64,000 nt of DNA from Pseudotabrizicola sp. (lineage in GTDB: Bacteria; Pseudomonadota; Alphaproteobacteria; Rhodobacterales; Rhodobacteraceae): contig NZ_JAUSNR010000046.1 in NCBI RefSeq assembly GCF_030656345.1, positions 29,022 through 93,021 of the forward strand. Reading direction: 5' to 3'. The notes below the pieces were generated by a model, which had not been told where the DNA came from, did no database searches, and saw only the letters and a list, made by a program, of their open reading frames with translations. This document shows, piece by piece, positions 1 to 8,720 of this stretch. The translations under genes and the position numbers were made by a program. Numbering within the stretch: the first letter of the stretch is position 1; each line of letters starts with the position of its first letter.

Positions 1-1
1 C

Positions 2-685
2 TGCGGTGCCGGGCCGAATGGGGCCATCATGCATTACCGCGTGACGCGCGAGACCAATCGCACGGTGCGCAACAACGAACTGCTGCTGGTGGATTCAGGC
101 GCGCAATACCGCGACGGCACCACTGACATCACCCGCACGGTTGCGGTTGGTGACCCGGGGGATGAGGCGCGGGCCTGCTATACCCGGGTGTTGCAGGGCA
201 TGATCGCCATTTCGCGCGCGCGCTTTCCCAAGGGTGTGGCGGGCCGGGATCTGGACCCGCTGGCGCGGTTTGCGCTGTGGGTGGCGGGGCAGGATTTCGA
301 CCACGGCACCGGCCATGGGGTGGGCGCGTTCCTGTCGGTGCACGAAGGGCCACAACGGCTGAGCCGGTTGTCAGAGGTGCCGCTGGAACCGGGGATGATC
401 CTGTCGAACGAACCGGGCTATTACCGTGAAGGCGCCTTCGGCATCCGGCTGGAAAACCTGATTGTGGTGCAGGTGGCCCCCGGTCTGGGCGACAACCGCG
501 CGCAGTATTCGTTCGAGACGCTGACCTTTGTGCCGCTGGACCGGCGGCTGATCGTGACGGCGATGCTGTCACCGGATGAGCGGGTCTGGCTGGACGCCTA
601 CCACGCCGAGGTGCTGGCGAAGATCGGGCCGCGTGTGTCGGGCGATGTGCTGGACTGGCTGACGGCGGCTTGCGCGCCGCTTTAA
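2..685 (+). CDS. Xaa-Pro aminopeptidase-like M24 metallopeptidase, 5' end cut by window
   Basis: This is the C-terminal 227 residues of a pita-bread-fold M24 peptidase, which removes an N-terminal residue next to proline using two metal ions. The metal ligands appear in the expected order: two aspartates in VDSGAQYRDGTTDITRTV, a histidine in HGTGHGVG, then a glutamate in LSNEPGYY and another in GIRLEN. The frame is open to the window edge, so the true start and the N-terminal creatinase-like domain lie upstream. Its stop codon overlaps the stop of the convergent sufE gene by four bases. Aminopeptidase P is the best family call; a prolidase or creatinase is less likely given the HGTGHGVG context. 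Confidence 0.9.
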   Translation, partial: CGAGPNGAIMHYRVTRETNRTVRNNELLLVDSGAQYRDGTTDITRTVAVGDPGDEARACYTRVLQGMIAISRARFPKGVAGRDLDPLARFALWVAGQDFDHGTGHGVGAFLSVHEGPQRLSRLSEVPLEPGMILSNEPGYYREGAFGIRLENLIVVQVAPGLGDNRAQYSFETLTFVPLDRRLIVTAMLSPDERVWLDAYHAEVLAKIGPRVSGDVLDWLTAACAPL

Positions 686-1089
686 GCGGTCGCCGCCACC
701 GACCGGATGCGGTCGACCATCGCGCGCAGCCCGTTTGACCGCTGCGCCGACAGGTGGTCGTTCAACCCCAACCGCCCGAGTTCCGCCGGGGCGTCGATGG
801 CCACCACCTGACCCACCGGCACGCCGGAATACAGCGCGTGCAGAATGGCGATCAGCCCGCGCACGATCATCGCATCGCTTTCGCCCTGAAAATCGAAGCG
901 CCCGTCGGTCACCACCGGGCGCAGCCAGACCTGACTGGCGCAGCCGTCAACCTTCAGCGCAGGCACCTTGAATTCATCGGGCAAGGGCGGCATCGCCTTG
1001 CCCAGCTCGATCACATGGCGATAGCGGTCTTCCCAATCGTCGAGAAAATCGAAGGTTTCGGCAATGTCTTCAAAGGCGGGGGTGGCCAT
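682..1089 (-). CDS. sufE: SufE family cysteine desulfuration protein
   Basis: A 135-residue SufE-like protein. SufE accepts persulfide sulfur from the cysteine desulfurase SufS and passes it to the SufBCD Fe-S scaffold in the cytoplasm. The sulfur-accepting cysteine is Cys50 in the motif KVDGCASQVWL, and the length matches the family. The frame stays open upstream, but the ATG at 1089 is preceded at good spacing by AAGGAG and begins directly with family-like sequence, so the longer forms are rejected. The gene stands alone here, convergent with the peptidase gene; no other suf gene is in view. Confidence 0.93.
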   Translation of the reverse strand: MATPAFEDIAETFDFLDDWEDRYRHVIELGKAMPPLPDEFKVPALKVDGCASQVWLRPVVTDGRFDFQGESDAMIVRGLIAILHALYSGVPVGQVVAIDAPAELGRLGLNDHLSAQRSNGLRAMVDRIRSVAATA

Positions 1090-1224
1090 GGGCGGGGCTC
1101 CTTTGCGACAGGAGGTAATGCCCCACCCGGCATTGGTCCAGCCCCTTTGGGTCAAATCAACAGCCGCCCTTTTCAAAAGCAGGCTGATCGGCTACCCAAG
1201 ATCAAAGCGAAGAGGGATGGACCT

Positions 1225-1680
1225 ATGAAACGACCTGTGACCGCCGCCCTTGTTGCCGTTCTGGTTCTGACATCCTGCGGGGCGGTGCGCGAGTCGCGGC
1301 TGAACCCGTTCAACTGGTTTGGCCGGTCAGAGCGGGTGGAAACCATCGCGCCGCTGCAACGGACCGTCGATCCGCGCCTGCTGGTGGCGGATGTGGCCGA
1401 GCTGAGCATCGAACCCTATACCGGCGGGGCGATCGTGCGCGCGACCGGGGTGATGGAAAGTCAGGGCTGGTGGAACGCCGAACTGGTCGAGGTGGAAGGC
1501 GACGATCCGACGCATCTGGTGCTGGATTTCCGCATCCTGCCCCCGGTCACCCAAACGGCGGTCGGCAACACCCGCACGCGCGAGGTGACGGCCGCGACGA
1601 CCATCAACCCGCGCCGGCTGGAAGATATCAGCCGCGTGACCGTGCAGGGCGAGCGGTCGGCGCGTACGACACGCCGCTAA
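1225..1680 (+). CDS. Small predicted lipoprotein, function unknown
   Basis: A 151-residue protein with a lipoprotein signal: Met-Lys-Arg, a short hydrophobic stretch, then the lipobox LTSCG with the lipidated Cys near residue 18. The rest is soluble, with an NPFNWFGRSE segment followed by repeated acidic and Val-rich beta-like stretches. I do not recognise a named domain. ATG at 1225 follows the purine-rich AAGAGGG. Similar small NPFNWFG lipoproteins lie near rnd in Rhodobacteraceae as far as I recall, so conservation is likely but the role is unknown. It is followed by the convergent rnd gene. Confidence 0.75.
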   Translation: MKRPVTAALVAVLVLTSCGAVRESRLNPFNWFGRSERVETIAPLQRTVDPRLLVADVAELSIEPYTGGAIVRATGVMESQGWWNAELVEVEGDDPTHLVLDFRILPPVTQTAVGNTRTREVTAATTINPRRLEDISRVTVQGERSARTTRR

Positions 1681-1720
1681 GGGTTTGGGGCGCCGGTCAG
1701 GTTCCGGCGCGCCGCTGCGC

Positions 1721-2878
1721 TTACAGCCGGATCACCCGCACTTCGCTGCCCTTGGCCGACAGGGCAATCTCGCCCCGGCACAGGGCCAGCGCGTCATTGC
1801 CAAAAGCTTCCTTGCGCCAGCCGCCAAGCGCCTCGACCTCGCGGCCACCGGCAGCGATGGCGTCAAGGTCTGACGACGATGCGATCAGTTTCGGGGCAAC
1901 GCCAAGGCTTTCCGACTTGGCTTTCAGCAGCACGCGCAGCAGATCGGCCAGTGCCGGGTTGACCTGAATCTGCTCGCGCTCATCGGCGACCTTTGGCATG
2001 TCTTCCGGCTTCATCGCCAGCCCGGCCTTGACGGCGGCCAGAATGCCATCGGCAATCTCGGGCTTGCGCCCTTCGCGCATCAGCAGGCGCGACCGGCCCA
2101 ACTCCTCAACCGAAGTTGGCCGGGTCGAGGCCAGTTCGAGCAGGGCATCGTCCTTCATCACCCGGCTGCGTGGCACGTTGTTTTTCTGCGCATATTCCTC
2201 GCGGAACCGCGCCAACTCTTTGACCACGGCCAGAAACCGGCCCGAGGTGGTACGGGTTTTGATCCGCAGCCAGGCCTCTTCCGGGGTGGTGGTGTAGGTT
2301 TCGGGATTGACCAGCACCGCCAGCTCTTCGCCCACCCAGTGCGAGCGGCCATTCTTGGCCAGCTGCGCCGCCAGCCATTCATAGATCACCCGCAGATGGG
2401 TGACATCGGCCAGCGCATATTCCTTTTGCGCATCGGTCAGCGGGCGGCGCGACCAGTCGGTAAAGCGGCTGGTCTTGTCAAGGTTTTCCTTGGCAATCTT
2501 GCGCACCAGCGTCTCGTAGCCCACCTGTTCGCCAAAGCCGCAGACCATGGCCGCGATCTGGGTGTCGAACAGCGGTTCGGGGAAGACATTGCCCTCAACG
2601 AAGAAGATCTCCAGATCCTGCCGGGCGGCGTGGAACACCTTGACCGTCGCCTTGTGGCGAAAGAGGTCATACAGCGGCTCCATGCTCATCGCCTCGCCCT
2701 CGATCGGGTCGACCAGAACCGCGTCGCCGGTCTTGCCGGGCAGCGCCATCTGGATCAGGCACAGCTTTGACCAATAGGTCCGCTCGCGCAGGAACTCGGT
2801 GTCGATCGTCACATAAGGTTGGGATTTTGCCGCCTCGCAAAAGGCTGCGAGGTCTTCGGTGGTGGTAATCGTGCGCAT
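1721..2878 (-). CDS. rnd: Ribonuclease D
   Basis: A 385-residue 3'-5' exoribonuclease of the DEDD family, which trims tRNA and other stable RNA 3' ends. The N-terminal exonuclease domain carries the metal-binding acids Asp26 and Glu28 in TIDTEFLRERTYW, a later aspartate in AARQDLEIFF, and YALADVTHL near residue 185. The second half contains an HRDC-like helical region (VVKELARFREEYAQ and TSVEELGRSRLLM). Length is normal. The start is the ATG at 2878; the ribosome site is weak. The 170 bases upstream separate it from the divergent Hint-domain gene. Confidence 0.95.
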   Translation of the reverse strand: MRTITTTEDLAAFCEAAKSQPYVTIDTEFLRERTYWSKLCLIQMALPGKTGDAVLVDPIEGEAMSMEPLYDLFRHKATVKVFHAARQDLEIFFVEGNVFPEPLFDTQIAAMVCGFGEQVGYETLVRKIAKENLDKTSRFTDWSRRPLTDAQKEYALADVTHLRVIYEWLAAQLAKNGRSHWVGEELAVLVNPETYTTTPEEAWLRIKTRTTSGRFLAVVKELARFREEYAQKNNVPRSRVMKDDALLELASTRPTSVEELGRSRLLMREGRKPEIADGILAAVKAGLAMKPEDMPKVADEREQIQVNPALADLLRVLLKAKSESLGVAPKLIASSSDLDAIAAGGREVEALGGWRKEAFGNDALALCRGEIALSAKGSEVRVIRL

Positions 2879-3048
2879 CGGTCGCGTCTTTCAAGGGGCC
2901 GCGGGGGCATCCCGCAACAAGTGTCCTTTCGCTATAGGCGGCAGCCCTCCCCTTGAAAAGCCCCAGATCCAATTTTACGGGCTTTCGCTGCGACAGATGG
3001 GGGCAAGGCTGCTAGATTTCCCGGCAGGCAGAGCAGAAATCACACCCT

Positions 3049-4047
3049 ATGGCACAAGTAGAACTGTTCCTGCGTGGCGATCAGATCGCCACGTATCAAT
3101 CACTTGCGTCTTCCGGCAACGGGGATGACATGCAGGTCACCCTGACCGGGGTGGAAACGCTGGGTGCATCCGACAGCTATTTCCGCGTGGTGGTGCGTCA
3201 GGTCAATGATGGCGAGGGCAACTTCAGCAACGGTCAGTTTGTCGACATCTATGCCTGGCCGGAAGATGACCCGCCGGGCCCGGCGCTGTACAGCAGCCTG
3301 AACCCGCAACACGACCAGTATCAGGGCCGGGCCTCCTCTGGCGGGCATCAGATTTTCACCAACCCTGCCAATATCGTGTTCCAGATCAACGGGATCACGG
3401 CAGGCACGGTGCAGTACGGGCCGGGGGCTGACCCGCCCCGCGCGGAAAAGCTGCCGTTCAACGGATTTGAACAAAGCCCGCCTGCGATTCCCTGCTTTGT
3501 TGCAGGCACGCTGATCCTGACCAGTCGCGGCATGCTGGGGGTAGAGGGGCTTCGCCCCGGCGATCTGGTGCAGACCATGGACAATGGCTATCGCCCCGTG
3601 GTCTGGGCCGGGCGGCGCACGGTCTGCGGGCTGGGGTCGATGGCCCCCGTGCGGATTGCCGCCGGGGCGGCGGGCAACCAGCGCGATCTGCTGGTATCGC
3701 CGCAACACCGGATGCTGGTCACCGGCTGGCCGTCCGAACTGACGATGGGCGAGCGTGAAACCTTTGCCGCCGCCCGGCATCTGATCAACGGGCGCACGAT
3801 CCGCCGCTTGCGCAGACCGACGGTCACCTATGTGCATCTGTTGTGCGAAGATCATCAGGTGATCTTTGCCGAAGGCGCGCCGACCGAAAGCCTGTTCGCC
3901 GGGGGATCGGCGCTTTCAGCCTTTGACCCGCGCGCGCGCGACGAGATCCGCCGGTTGTTCCCGGCGCTGTGTCCGGTCAGCGGCACCGGAACCGGGCTCG
4001 CCCGTCCGGTGCTGCCGCCGGTGGCGGCACGTCTGGCGGGGCTTTGA
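3049..4047 (+). CDS. Hint-domain protein (Hedgehog/intein fold), Rhodobacteraceae type
   Basis: A 332-residue protein with an N-terminal beta-rich region of about 145 residues and a C-terminal Hint_2 domain beginning at Cys149 in the motif CFVAGTLILT. The block VEGLRPGDLVQTMDNGYRPVVW and the SPQHRMLV motif are typical of the many Hint proteins of Rhodobacterales. Hint domains catalyse N-S acyl shift and self-cleavage, so the protein may be autoprocessed at Cys149; the biological role of the family is not known. There is no classical signal peptide. The ATG at 3049 begins MAQVELFLRG. It is monocistronic, and convergent with the downstream phosphodiesterase gene. Confidence 0.88.
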   Translation: MAQVELFLRGDQIATYQSLASSGNGDDMQVTLTGVETLGASDSYFRVVVRQVNDGEGNFSNGQFVDIYAWPEDDPPGPALYSSLNPQHDQYQGRASSGGHQIFTNPANIVFQINGITAGTVQYGPGADPPRAEKLPFNGFEQSPPAIPCFVAGTLILTSRGMLGVEGLRPGDLVQTMDNGYRPVVWAGRRTVCGLGSMAPVRIAAGAAGNQRDLLVSPQHRMLVTGWPSELTMGERETFAAARHLINGRTIRRLRRPTVTYVHLLCEDHQVIFAEGAPTESLFAGGSALSAFDPRARDEIRRLFPALCPVSGTGTGLARPVLPPVAARLAGL

Positions 4048-4145
4048 CGCAGGTCGCGTCCTGACCGGCTCCGGTCAAACGCAACATGCTCTGGCGCAGT
4101 CTGTTTATCCAGCCGCATCAGAAATGGCAGCGCATTGCGCAATCC

Positions 4146-4169
4146 GGTTTGCCCCCCTCGGGGCAAACC
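4146..4169. terminator. Perfect 10-bp hairpin between convergent genes
   Basis: GGTTTGCCCC and GGGGCAAACC form a perfect 10-bp stem around a 4-base loop. It lies about 100 bases after the Hint-gene stop and 85 bases after the phosphodiesterase stop on the other strand. There is no T tract on either side, so it may be a bidirectional or Rho-assisted end rather than a classical intrinsic terminator. Confidence 0.5.
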
Positions 4170-4202
4170 AGACCTGTCGCGCAGAGCAATATCGGGCTGG
4201 AA

Positions 4203-4237
4203 GCGGGACGCAAATCCACCACGGATGCGCGTCCCGC
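4203..4237. terminator. Second 9-bp stem-loop between convergent genes
   Basis: GCGGGACGC at 4203-4211 pairs with GCGTCCCGC at 4229-4237 across a 17-base loop. It stands directly beyond the stop codon of the glycerophosphodiesterase gene, 17 bases away. No T run follows in either direction, so termination is inferred from position only. Confidence 0.4.
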
Positions 4238-4253
4238 CTCTGGCCTGACTGTA

Positions 4254-5300
4254 TCAGGCAGCTTTGCGACGGGCGAAGGCAAGCGCCCCAAGGCCCCCAA
4301 GCAGCAACAGACCGCCTGCAGGCAGCGGCACAGGTGACGGTGGCAGAAGCGCATCCACGCTTGCACGGACGCGATCCGTGTAGTCAGTGAAAAATCCGTC
4401 ATAGCCCAGCTGGAACAATGCGGCGATCTGCGCATCCGAGGCCTCTTGGGTCAGCGGACGCAAGGTATAGCCGTGGACGATCAGGCCAAGCGCATGGGCC
4501 GCATCGACAAAACCCTGGGTCAGGGCCTGCCCGGACAGGCTGACGCCCACCCCGTCCGCAAACGTGGCAATCTCGGCCAGGGTCATGCCGCCAATGCTGT
4601 ACTCGCCGGATGCCAACAGCGAAACGCCGCCGAGAGCGGCAAGGCGCTGGCTGCTGCCTTCCTCTTCCTGAATCTTGGCAATCGCGCGCAGGGCGTTCAG
4701 ATCAAAGCTCTGGATGAACACCTTGTCATTCGCGCTGTTGAAGCCAGCCGCGTTCAAATGCTGGACAATCTGGCGGCTTCCGGCTTCCGATGTCGGCGAT
4801 TTCGCCTCGGGGTAGATGCCGATCTGGGTTCCGTTGGCCGTGTTGTAGTCTACCAGAAAATCAAGAACCTCCTGGAAGGTCGGCACACGGTAGGGGTTGT
4901 CCATCGACGGCGTAAAGCCGGGATAGGTGGTGCCTGCCTGCGGGCCGCGCGGCGTGACCGTCAGTTGCTGGATCTCGGCATAGGTGAAGTTGCCGACCGG
5001 CTCATTCTCGCGTCCCGGAAACACGGTGGCGACGTTCGTCGTGCCTTTCAGCGTTGTATCGTGCATCGCAACCAGAACACCATCCTTGGTCAGCGCAAGG
5101 TCGGGTTCGATATAGTCCGCACCCATTTGGATCGCGAGCTGGTAGCCGCCAAGCGTATGCTCTGGCAAATACCCCGCCGCCCCGCGATGGGCGATCACAA
5201 TCGGGGCCTGCCCGTCAAGCGTGTTCAGGGTTGCCGCACCGACAGTGCCGGTCAGACCCAAGGCGGCGATCAATGCCGCCGCGAGGACGTGAAATTTCAT
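4254..5300 (-). CDS. Secreted glycerophosphodiester phosphodiesterase with VPLPA-CTERM-type tail
   Basis: A 348-residue GDPD-family enzyme that hydrolyses glycerophosphodiesters to glycerol-3-phosphate and an alcohol. Catalytic residues are visible: His38 in IAHRGAAGYLPEHT, Glu65 and Asp67 in DYIEPDL, and His80 in MHDTTL. An N-terminal signal peptide ends near GTVGAA. The C terminus has VPLPAGG, a hydrophobic stretch and the basic end ARRKAA, the pattern of exosortase-dependent VPLPA-CTERM proteins of Rhodobacterales. The start at 5300 is preferred over an ATG 15 bases upstream because AAAGGA precedes it at good spacing. The protein is probably exported and handled at the envelope. Confidence 0.92.
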   Translation of the reverse strand: MKFHVLAAALIAALGLTGTVGAATLNTLDGQAPIVIAHRGAAGYLPEHTLGGYQLAIQMGADYIEPDLALTKDGVLVAMHDTTLKGTTNVATVFPGRENEPVGNFTYAEIQQLTVTPRGPQAGTTYPGFTPSMDNPYRVPTFQEVLDFLVDYNTANGTQIGIYPEAKSPTSEAGSRQIVQHLNAAGFNSANDKVFIQSFDLNALRAIAKIQEEEGSSQRLAALGGVSLLASGEYSIGGMTLAEIATFADGVGVSLSGQALTQGFVDAAHALGLIVHGYTLRPLTQEASDAQIAALFQLGYDGFFTDYTDRVRASVDALLPPSPVPLPAGGLLLLGGLGALAFARRKAA

Positions 5301-5485
5301 GTTGGTTCCTTTCAAGCTGTGCCCGTTAACGAATTGGACACGCTTGTGCGGCTACCAGCGGCACGTGACAGGATTGTTGCGCCAATGCGAACAATTTTAC
5401 ACAGGGTTGACCGACAAGCCCTGCCCAAACGTGGGAGCGGGCCATGTTCGGGCCGGGACTGAAACACAGGTTCGCCTGTGGCCGG

Positions 5486-6085
5486 TTATTGATCCCGATC
5501 CAGAAACAGGGGCTTCCGCTGGCCCGCCACAAAGCGGCGCAGCACCAGCGGATACAGCCGGTGCTCCTGCACCAGCACCCGGGCCGACAGGCTGTCTGCG
5601 GTATCATCTGCCAGAACCGGCACCACGGCCTGCCCCAGCACCGGGCCTGCGTCCAGTTCCGCCGTCACCTCATGCACCGTGCATCCGGCCTGGGTGTCGC
5701 CCGCGTCCAGCGCGCGCTGATGGGTGTGCAACCCTGGGTACTTCGGCAGCAAGGACGGGTGGATGTTCAGCATCCGCCCGTCAAACCGGCGCACAAAATC
5801 CGGGGTCAGCACCCGCATGAACCCGGCAAGGCACAGCACATCCGGGTTTGCCGCAAGGATGGGCTTCAAAAGCTCGGCCTCGAACGCGGCGCGGTCGCGG
5901 CCAAAGCCGCGATGATCCACCGCAACCGTGGCCACCCCGAGGGCAGCCGCCGATGCCAACCCCGCCGCCTGCGGGTCATTGGAGGCCACCAGCACCGGCT
6001 GCGCATAGCCATTCGCCAGCATATCCTGCACCAGCCGCAGCATGTTGGAGCCACCCCCGGAAATCAGGATGGCAACCCGTGTCAC
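5486..6085 (-). CDS. purN: Phosphoribosylglycinamide formyltransferase (GART)
   Basis: A 199-residue enzyme of purine synthesis that transfers a formyl group from 10-formyl-THF to GAR. It begins [14 protein letters not shown], the phosphate-binding loop of the family, and contains the active-site stretch [18 protein letters not shown] (here [18 protein letters not shown]) and [13 protein letters not shown]. The start is GTG at 6085, which overlaps the TGA of purM as GTGA, showing translational coupling. Length is normal. Confidence 0.95.
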   Translation of the reverse strand: MTRVAILISGGGSNMLRLVQDMLANGYAQPVLVASNDPQAAGLASAAALGVATVAVDHRGFGRDRAAFEAELLKPILAANPDVLCLAGFMRVLTPDFVRRFDGRMLNIHPSLLPKYPGLHTHQRALDAGDTQAGCTVHEVTAELDAGPVLGQAVVPVLADDTADSLSARVLVQEHRLYPLVLRRFVAGQRKPLFLDRDQ

Positions 6086-7128
6086 AGCAGGCGGCCCGTG
6101 TAGATCACGCCTTCGCCTTCAACGACCTGACCCATGCGGATCACAGTCTCACCCTCGGCCTGCAGCAGTGCGGTCAGCGCCTCGGCACGGTCTGCGGCCA
6201 CCACCAGCATCATGCCGATGCCGCAGTTGAAGGTTTTCAGCAGTTCCGGCTCTGACATGTTCGCCGTGCGCGCCAGCCAGCCGAACACCGGCGGCAGATC
6301 CCAGGCATCCAGATCAATCTGACAGGCCAGGCCTTCGGGGAGCACCCGCGGCGGGTTTTCGGTCAGCCCGCCGCCGGTGATATGGGCCAGCGCATGCACC
6401 CCCCCGGCCCGCACCGCTGCCAAAGATTGCTTTACATACAACCGTGTAGGGGCCAGCAGCGCCGCGCCCAAGGTGCCGTCGCTGAACGGCGAGTCTGCGT
6501 CCCACGCCAGCCCCGACAATTCCACCACCTTGCGCACAAAGCTGTAGCCGTTGGAATGCACGCCGTTGGACGCCAGACCCAGCAGCACATCGCCCTGCCC
6601 CACCCCGGATGGCAGATCGGCCCCGCGTTCCATCGCGCCGACAGCAAAGCCGGCAAGGTCGAAATCGCCGCCATGATACATGCCCGGCATTTCCGCCGTC
6701 TCGCCCCCGATCAGCGCGCAACCGCTTGCTTCGCAGCCCGCCGCGATGCCGGTGATGATGCGGGTCGCCTGATCCAGTTCCAGCTTGCCGGTGGCGAAAT
6801 AATCAAGGAAAAACAAGGGCTCTGCCCCCTGACACACCAGATCGTTGACACACATCGCCACCAGATCGACGCCGATGGTATCGACATTGCCGGTATCAAT
6901 CGCGATCCGCAGCTTGGTGCCCACGCCATCGGTGGCGGCCACAAGGATCGGATCGGCATAGCCCGCGCCCTTCAGGTCAAACAGCGCGCCAAAGCCGCCC
7001 AGGCCCCCCATGGTGCCCGACCGCATCGTGCGTTTGGCCGCTGGCTTGATCCGTTCGATCAGGGCATTGCCCGCGTCAATATCCACACCCGCATCGGCAT
7101 AGGTCAACCCGTTGTGGCCTTTGGTCAT
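6082..7128 (-). CDS. purM: Phosphoribosylformylglycinamidine cyclo-ligase (AIR synthetase)
   Basis: A 348-residue PurM that converts FGAM to AIR with ATP. Family features include [13 protein letters not shown] at the N terminus, [27 protein letters not shown] and the late [16 protein letters not shown]. Start ATG 7128 follows GGAGACGGGC at good spacing; a longer open frame upstream is rejected because it lacks family sequence. It forms a coupled operon with purN through a four-base overlap. The promoter should lie within 7129-7380. Confidence 0.95.
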   Translation of the reverse strand: MTKGHNGLTYADAGVDIDAGNALIERIKPAAKRTMRSGTMGGLGGFGALFDLKGAGYADPILVAATDGVGTKLRIAIDTGNVDTIGVDLVAMCVNDLVCQGAEPLFFLDYFATGKLELDQATRIITGIAAGCEASGCALIGGETAEMPGMYHGGDFDLAGFAVGAMERGADLPSGVGQGDVLLGLASNGVHSNGYSFVRKVVELSGLAWDADSPFSDGTLGAALLAPTRLYVKQSLAAVRAGGVHALAHITGGGLTENPPRVLPEGLACQIDLDAWDLPPVFGWLARTANMSEPELLKTFNCGIGMMLVVAADRAEALTALLQAEGETVIRMGQVVEGEGVIYTGRLL

Positions 7129-7381
7129 TGCCCGTCTCCGTTCAGGGAATCCGCTGTTGGGGTCCTTTACGCGTTTCCCGATTTGGGCGCAACAAACCAA
7201 CCCGCTTCGGGGTATGGTGCGCGTATGGTTCAGGTATGGGATACGTATGGCAAACGTCATGACGTGTGTGCGGCGCGCTTGGGTCGCAACAAAGGTGACG
7301 GGCTATCGCCGGAGTTGCCCCCGATCCTGACGCACCCAACCTTGACCCGCCCGTCTGATCTGCTAGGCAAGGCAGCGGTAC

Positions 7382-7457
7382 GGGGCTGTAGCTCAATGGT
7401 TAGAGCCGGGCGCTCATAACGCCTTGGTTGGGGGTTCGAGTCCCTCCGGCCCTACCA
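7382..7457 (+). tRNA. tRNA with CAT anticodon, probably tRNA-Ile (CAU, lysidine-modified) rather than Met
   Basis: A full cloverleaf can be drawn over 76 bases: acceptor GGGGCTG with CGGCCCT, D arm GCTC-loop-GAGC, anticodon arm GGGCG-CTCATAA-CGCCT, a five-base variable loop TGGTT, and T arm GGGGG-TTCGAGT-CCCTC. CCA is encoded. The anticodon is CAT. The short D loop AATGGTTA and the CTTGGTT variable region resemble tRNA-Ile2 of E. coli (ileX) more than elongator tRNA-Met. It is not an initiator, because position 1 pairs with 72 and the anticodon stem lacks the three G-C pairs. The amino-acid assignment is inference. Confidence 0.9.
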
Positions 7458-7696
7458 GCTTTCCCGGTTCAATTGTCGATCAGGCATAAGTGTGCAGGTT
7501 TCGGGGGCGTTTTCGTGCCCCCCCCTGTCAAGGGACAGATCGGCGATCTGATCATCCATCAAGGGGTGGATATGGGCGTTCCGCCGCGTATCGAAGTCCG
7601 GTTCGGTGATGTGAAGGGTCGCCCCCTGCAGGGGGCGCTGTCTTGAGTGGAATGGCCACAGCACCTTGTTCACGGCGCGGGTACAGCCTTTCAGGA

Positions 7697-8467
7697 TCAC
7701 TCTAAACTGTGGAAGGGCGCAAAATGGACTTCCCCCCTCGGCAGCGACGTCTCAGGATCAGTGGTAACATCGGTGATGAGGTGATCGATCTCTTCCGGCC
7801 GACAAATTGCCACGCGGCTTTCCTTCGCGATTTTTTCTGCATGGCATAACATGACGCAACGCTTTGAGCAGACGATCATTTTTCGCGCCACCTCTGCCTC
7901 ATGCAATGCGTAATTGGTGGCTCCGCGCGCCGAATGATAAGCAACCGGCGAAATAACGGCAAAGTCTGCCAAAAAGCGATCGACTTCTGAAAGCGTTAGC
8001 TCGCCATAGGTCGCGGGCACCTCTGCATGCGGCTTGCCGCCCAACAGCAAGACTTCAAGATTTGGATGCGGCGCCACCATTTGCGCAATCTCGATGGAGT
8101 TGGTGATAAGCCGCAGATCACGGTGATGCAAAATCTCCTGCGCAAACGCGAGCGTCGTCGTGCCGGCGTCTATGAACAGGGTAGAACCTGGCGGTATCAA
8201 ACCGGCCGCAAGCCGGCCAATCGCCATCTTTGCGCCTGCATGGGTTTTCAGACGATCTGAAAATGCGGGTTCAGGCAGAATTTTACGGTCTGAAAGCACG
8301 GCACCACCGTGAACGCGCTTCAGATTGCCTTGCTCTTCCAGATCCAGGAAATCACGCCGTATTGTCTCGCTTGAGACGTCCAGCAAGGTCGCAAGTTCAT
8401 TGGTGGTCACCTTTCCATCCCGGGAAAGACGATCAAGAATTTTTGAATGGCGCTCGTGCGACCACAT
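7697..8467 (-). CDS. DeoR/GlpR family transcriptional regulator
   Basis: A 256-residue regulator. The N-terminal winged helix shows the DeoR signature: RHSKILDRLSRDGKVTTNELATLL, then SSETIRRDFLDLEEQG and the HGGAVL turn. The C-terminal domain is the ISOCOT fold, which in this family binds phosphorylated sugars or related metabolites (SEREA FIDAGTTT motif at about residue 97, LLGGKPH near 143). It is divergent from the phosphatase/ABC/kinase operon that starts at 8721 and is the obvious candidate to control it, probably as a repressor relieved by a phosphorylated intermediate. Confidence 0.9.
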   Translation of the reverse strand: MWSHERHSKILDRLSRDGKVTTNELATLLDVSSETIRRDFLDLEEQGNLKRVHGGAVLSDRKILPEPAFSDRLKTHAGAKMAIGRLAAGLIPPGSTLFIDAGTTTLAFAQEILHHRDLRLITNSIEIAQMVAPHPNLEVLLLGGKPHAEVPATYGELTLSEVDRFLADFAVISPVAYHSARGATNYALHEAEVARKMIVCSKRCVMLCHAEKIAKESRVAICRPEEIDHLITDVTTDPETSLPRGEVHFAPFHSLE

Positions 8468-8510
8468 CCTGCGTGCTCCAAAAGATACCGCACCTGACTG
8501 TTAGCCGCAA

Positions 8511-8645
8511 AAATCCACAAATTCCAGCCCCCATGTGGATTTGAGACCGTTTCGCCAGATACCTGAGCAAAAAGTCCCGTATTTTTGCCTATTTTTTTGG
8601 CAAGCTATGGATTTCTGTGCCTTTATGCGATTTTTATGTGGATTT
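8511..8645. promoter_or_regulatory. Divergent control region with repeated TGTGGATTT motif
   Basis: The 253-base gap between the DeoR gene and the divergent operon holds the nonamer TGTGGATTT at 8534-8542 and 8637-8645, its complement AAATCCACA at 8511-8519, and the near copy TATGGATTT at 8606-8614. DeoR-type repressors usually bind several spaced direct or inverted copies of a short site, so these are the best operator candidates. The region is also AT-rich compared with its surroundings, as expected of a promoter. Confidence 0.5.
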
Positions 8646-8720
8646 GCGTGCGATCACGCGTCAGCCTGAACACGTCCGCCACTCGCGATGCATTCCTCAA
8701 ACCCTGCCCAAGAGGTCCAT

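Noticed and set aside
754..1224. Long in-frame 5' extension of the small lipoprotein gene
   Set aside because: It is antisense to sufE, has no lipoprotein-like start, and the lipobox signal begins properly at 1225.
7382..7457. Assignment of the CAT tRNA as initiator tRNA-fMet
   Set aside because: Position 1 pairs with 72 and the anticodon stem lacks the three consecutive G-C pairs of initiators.
7458..7696. Small ORFs on both strands between the tRNA and the DeoR gene
   Set aside because: No ribosome sites or family similarity; treated as spacer.
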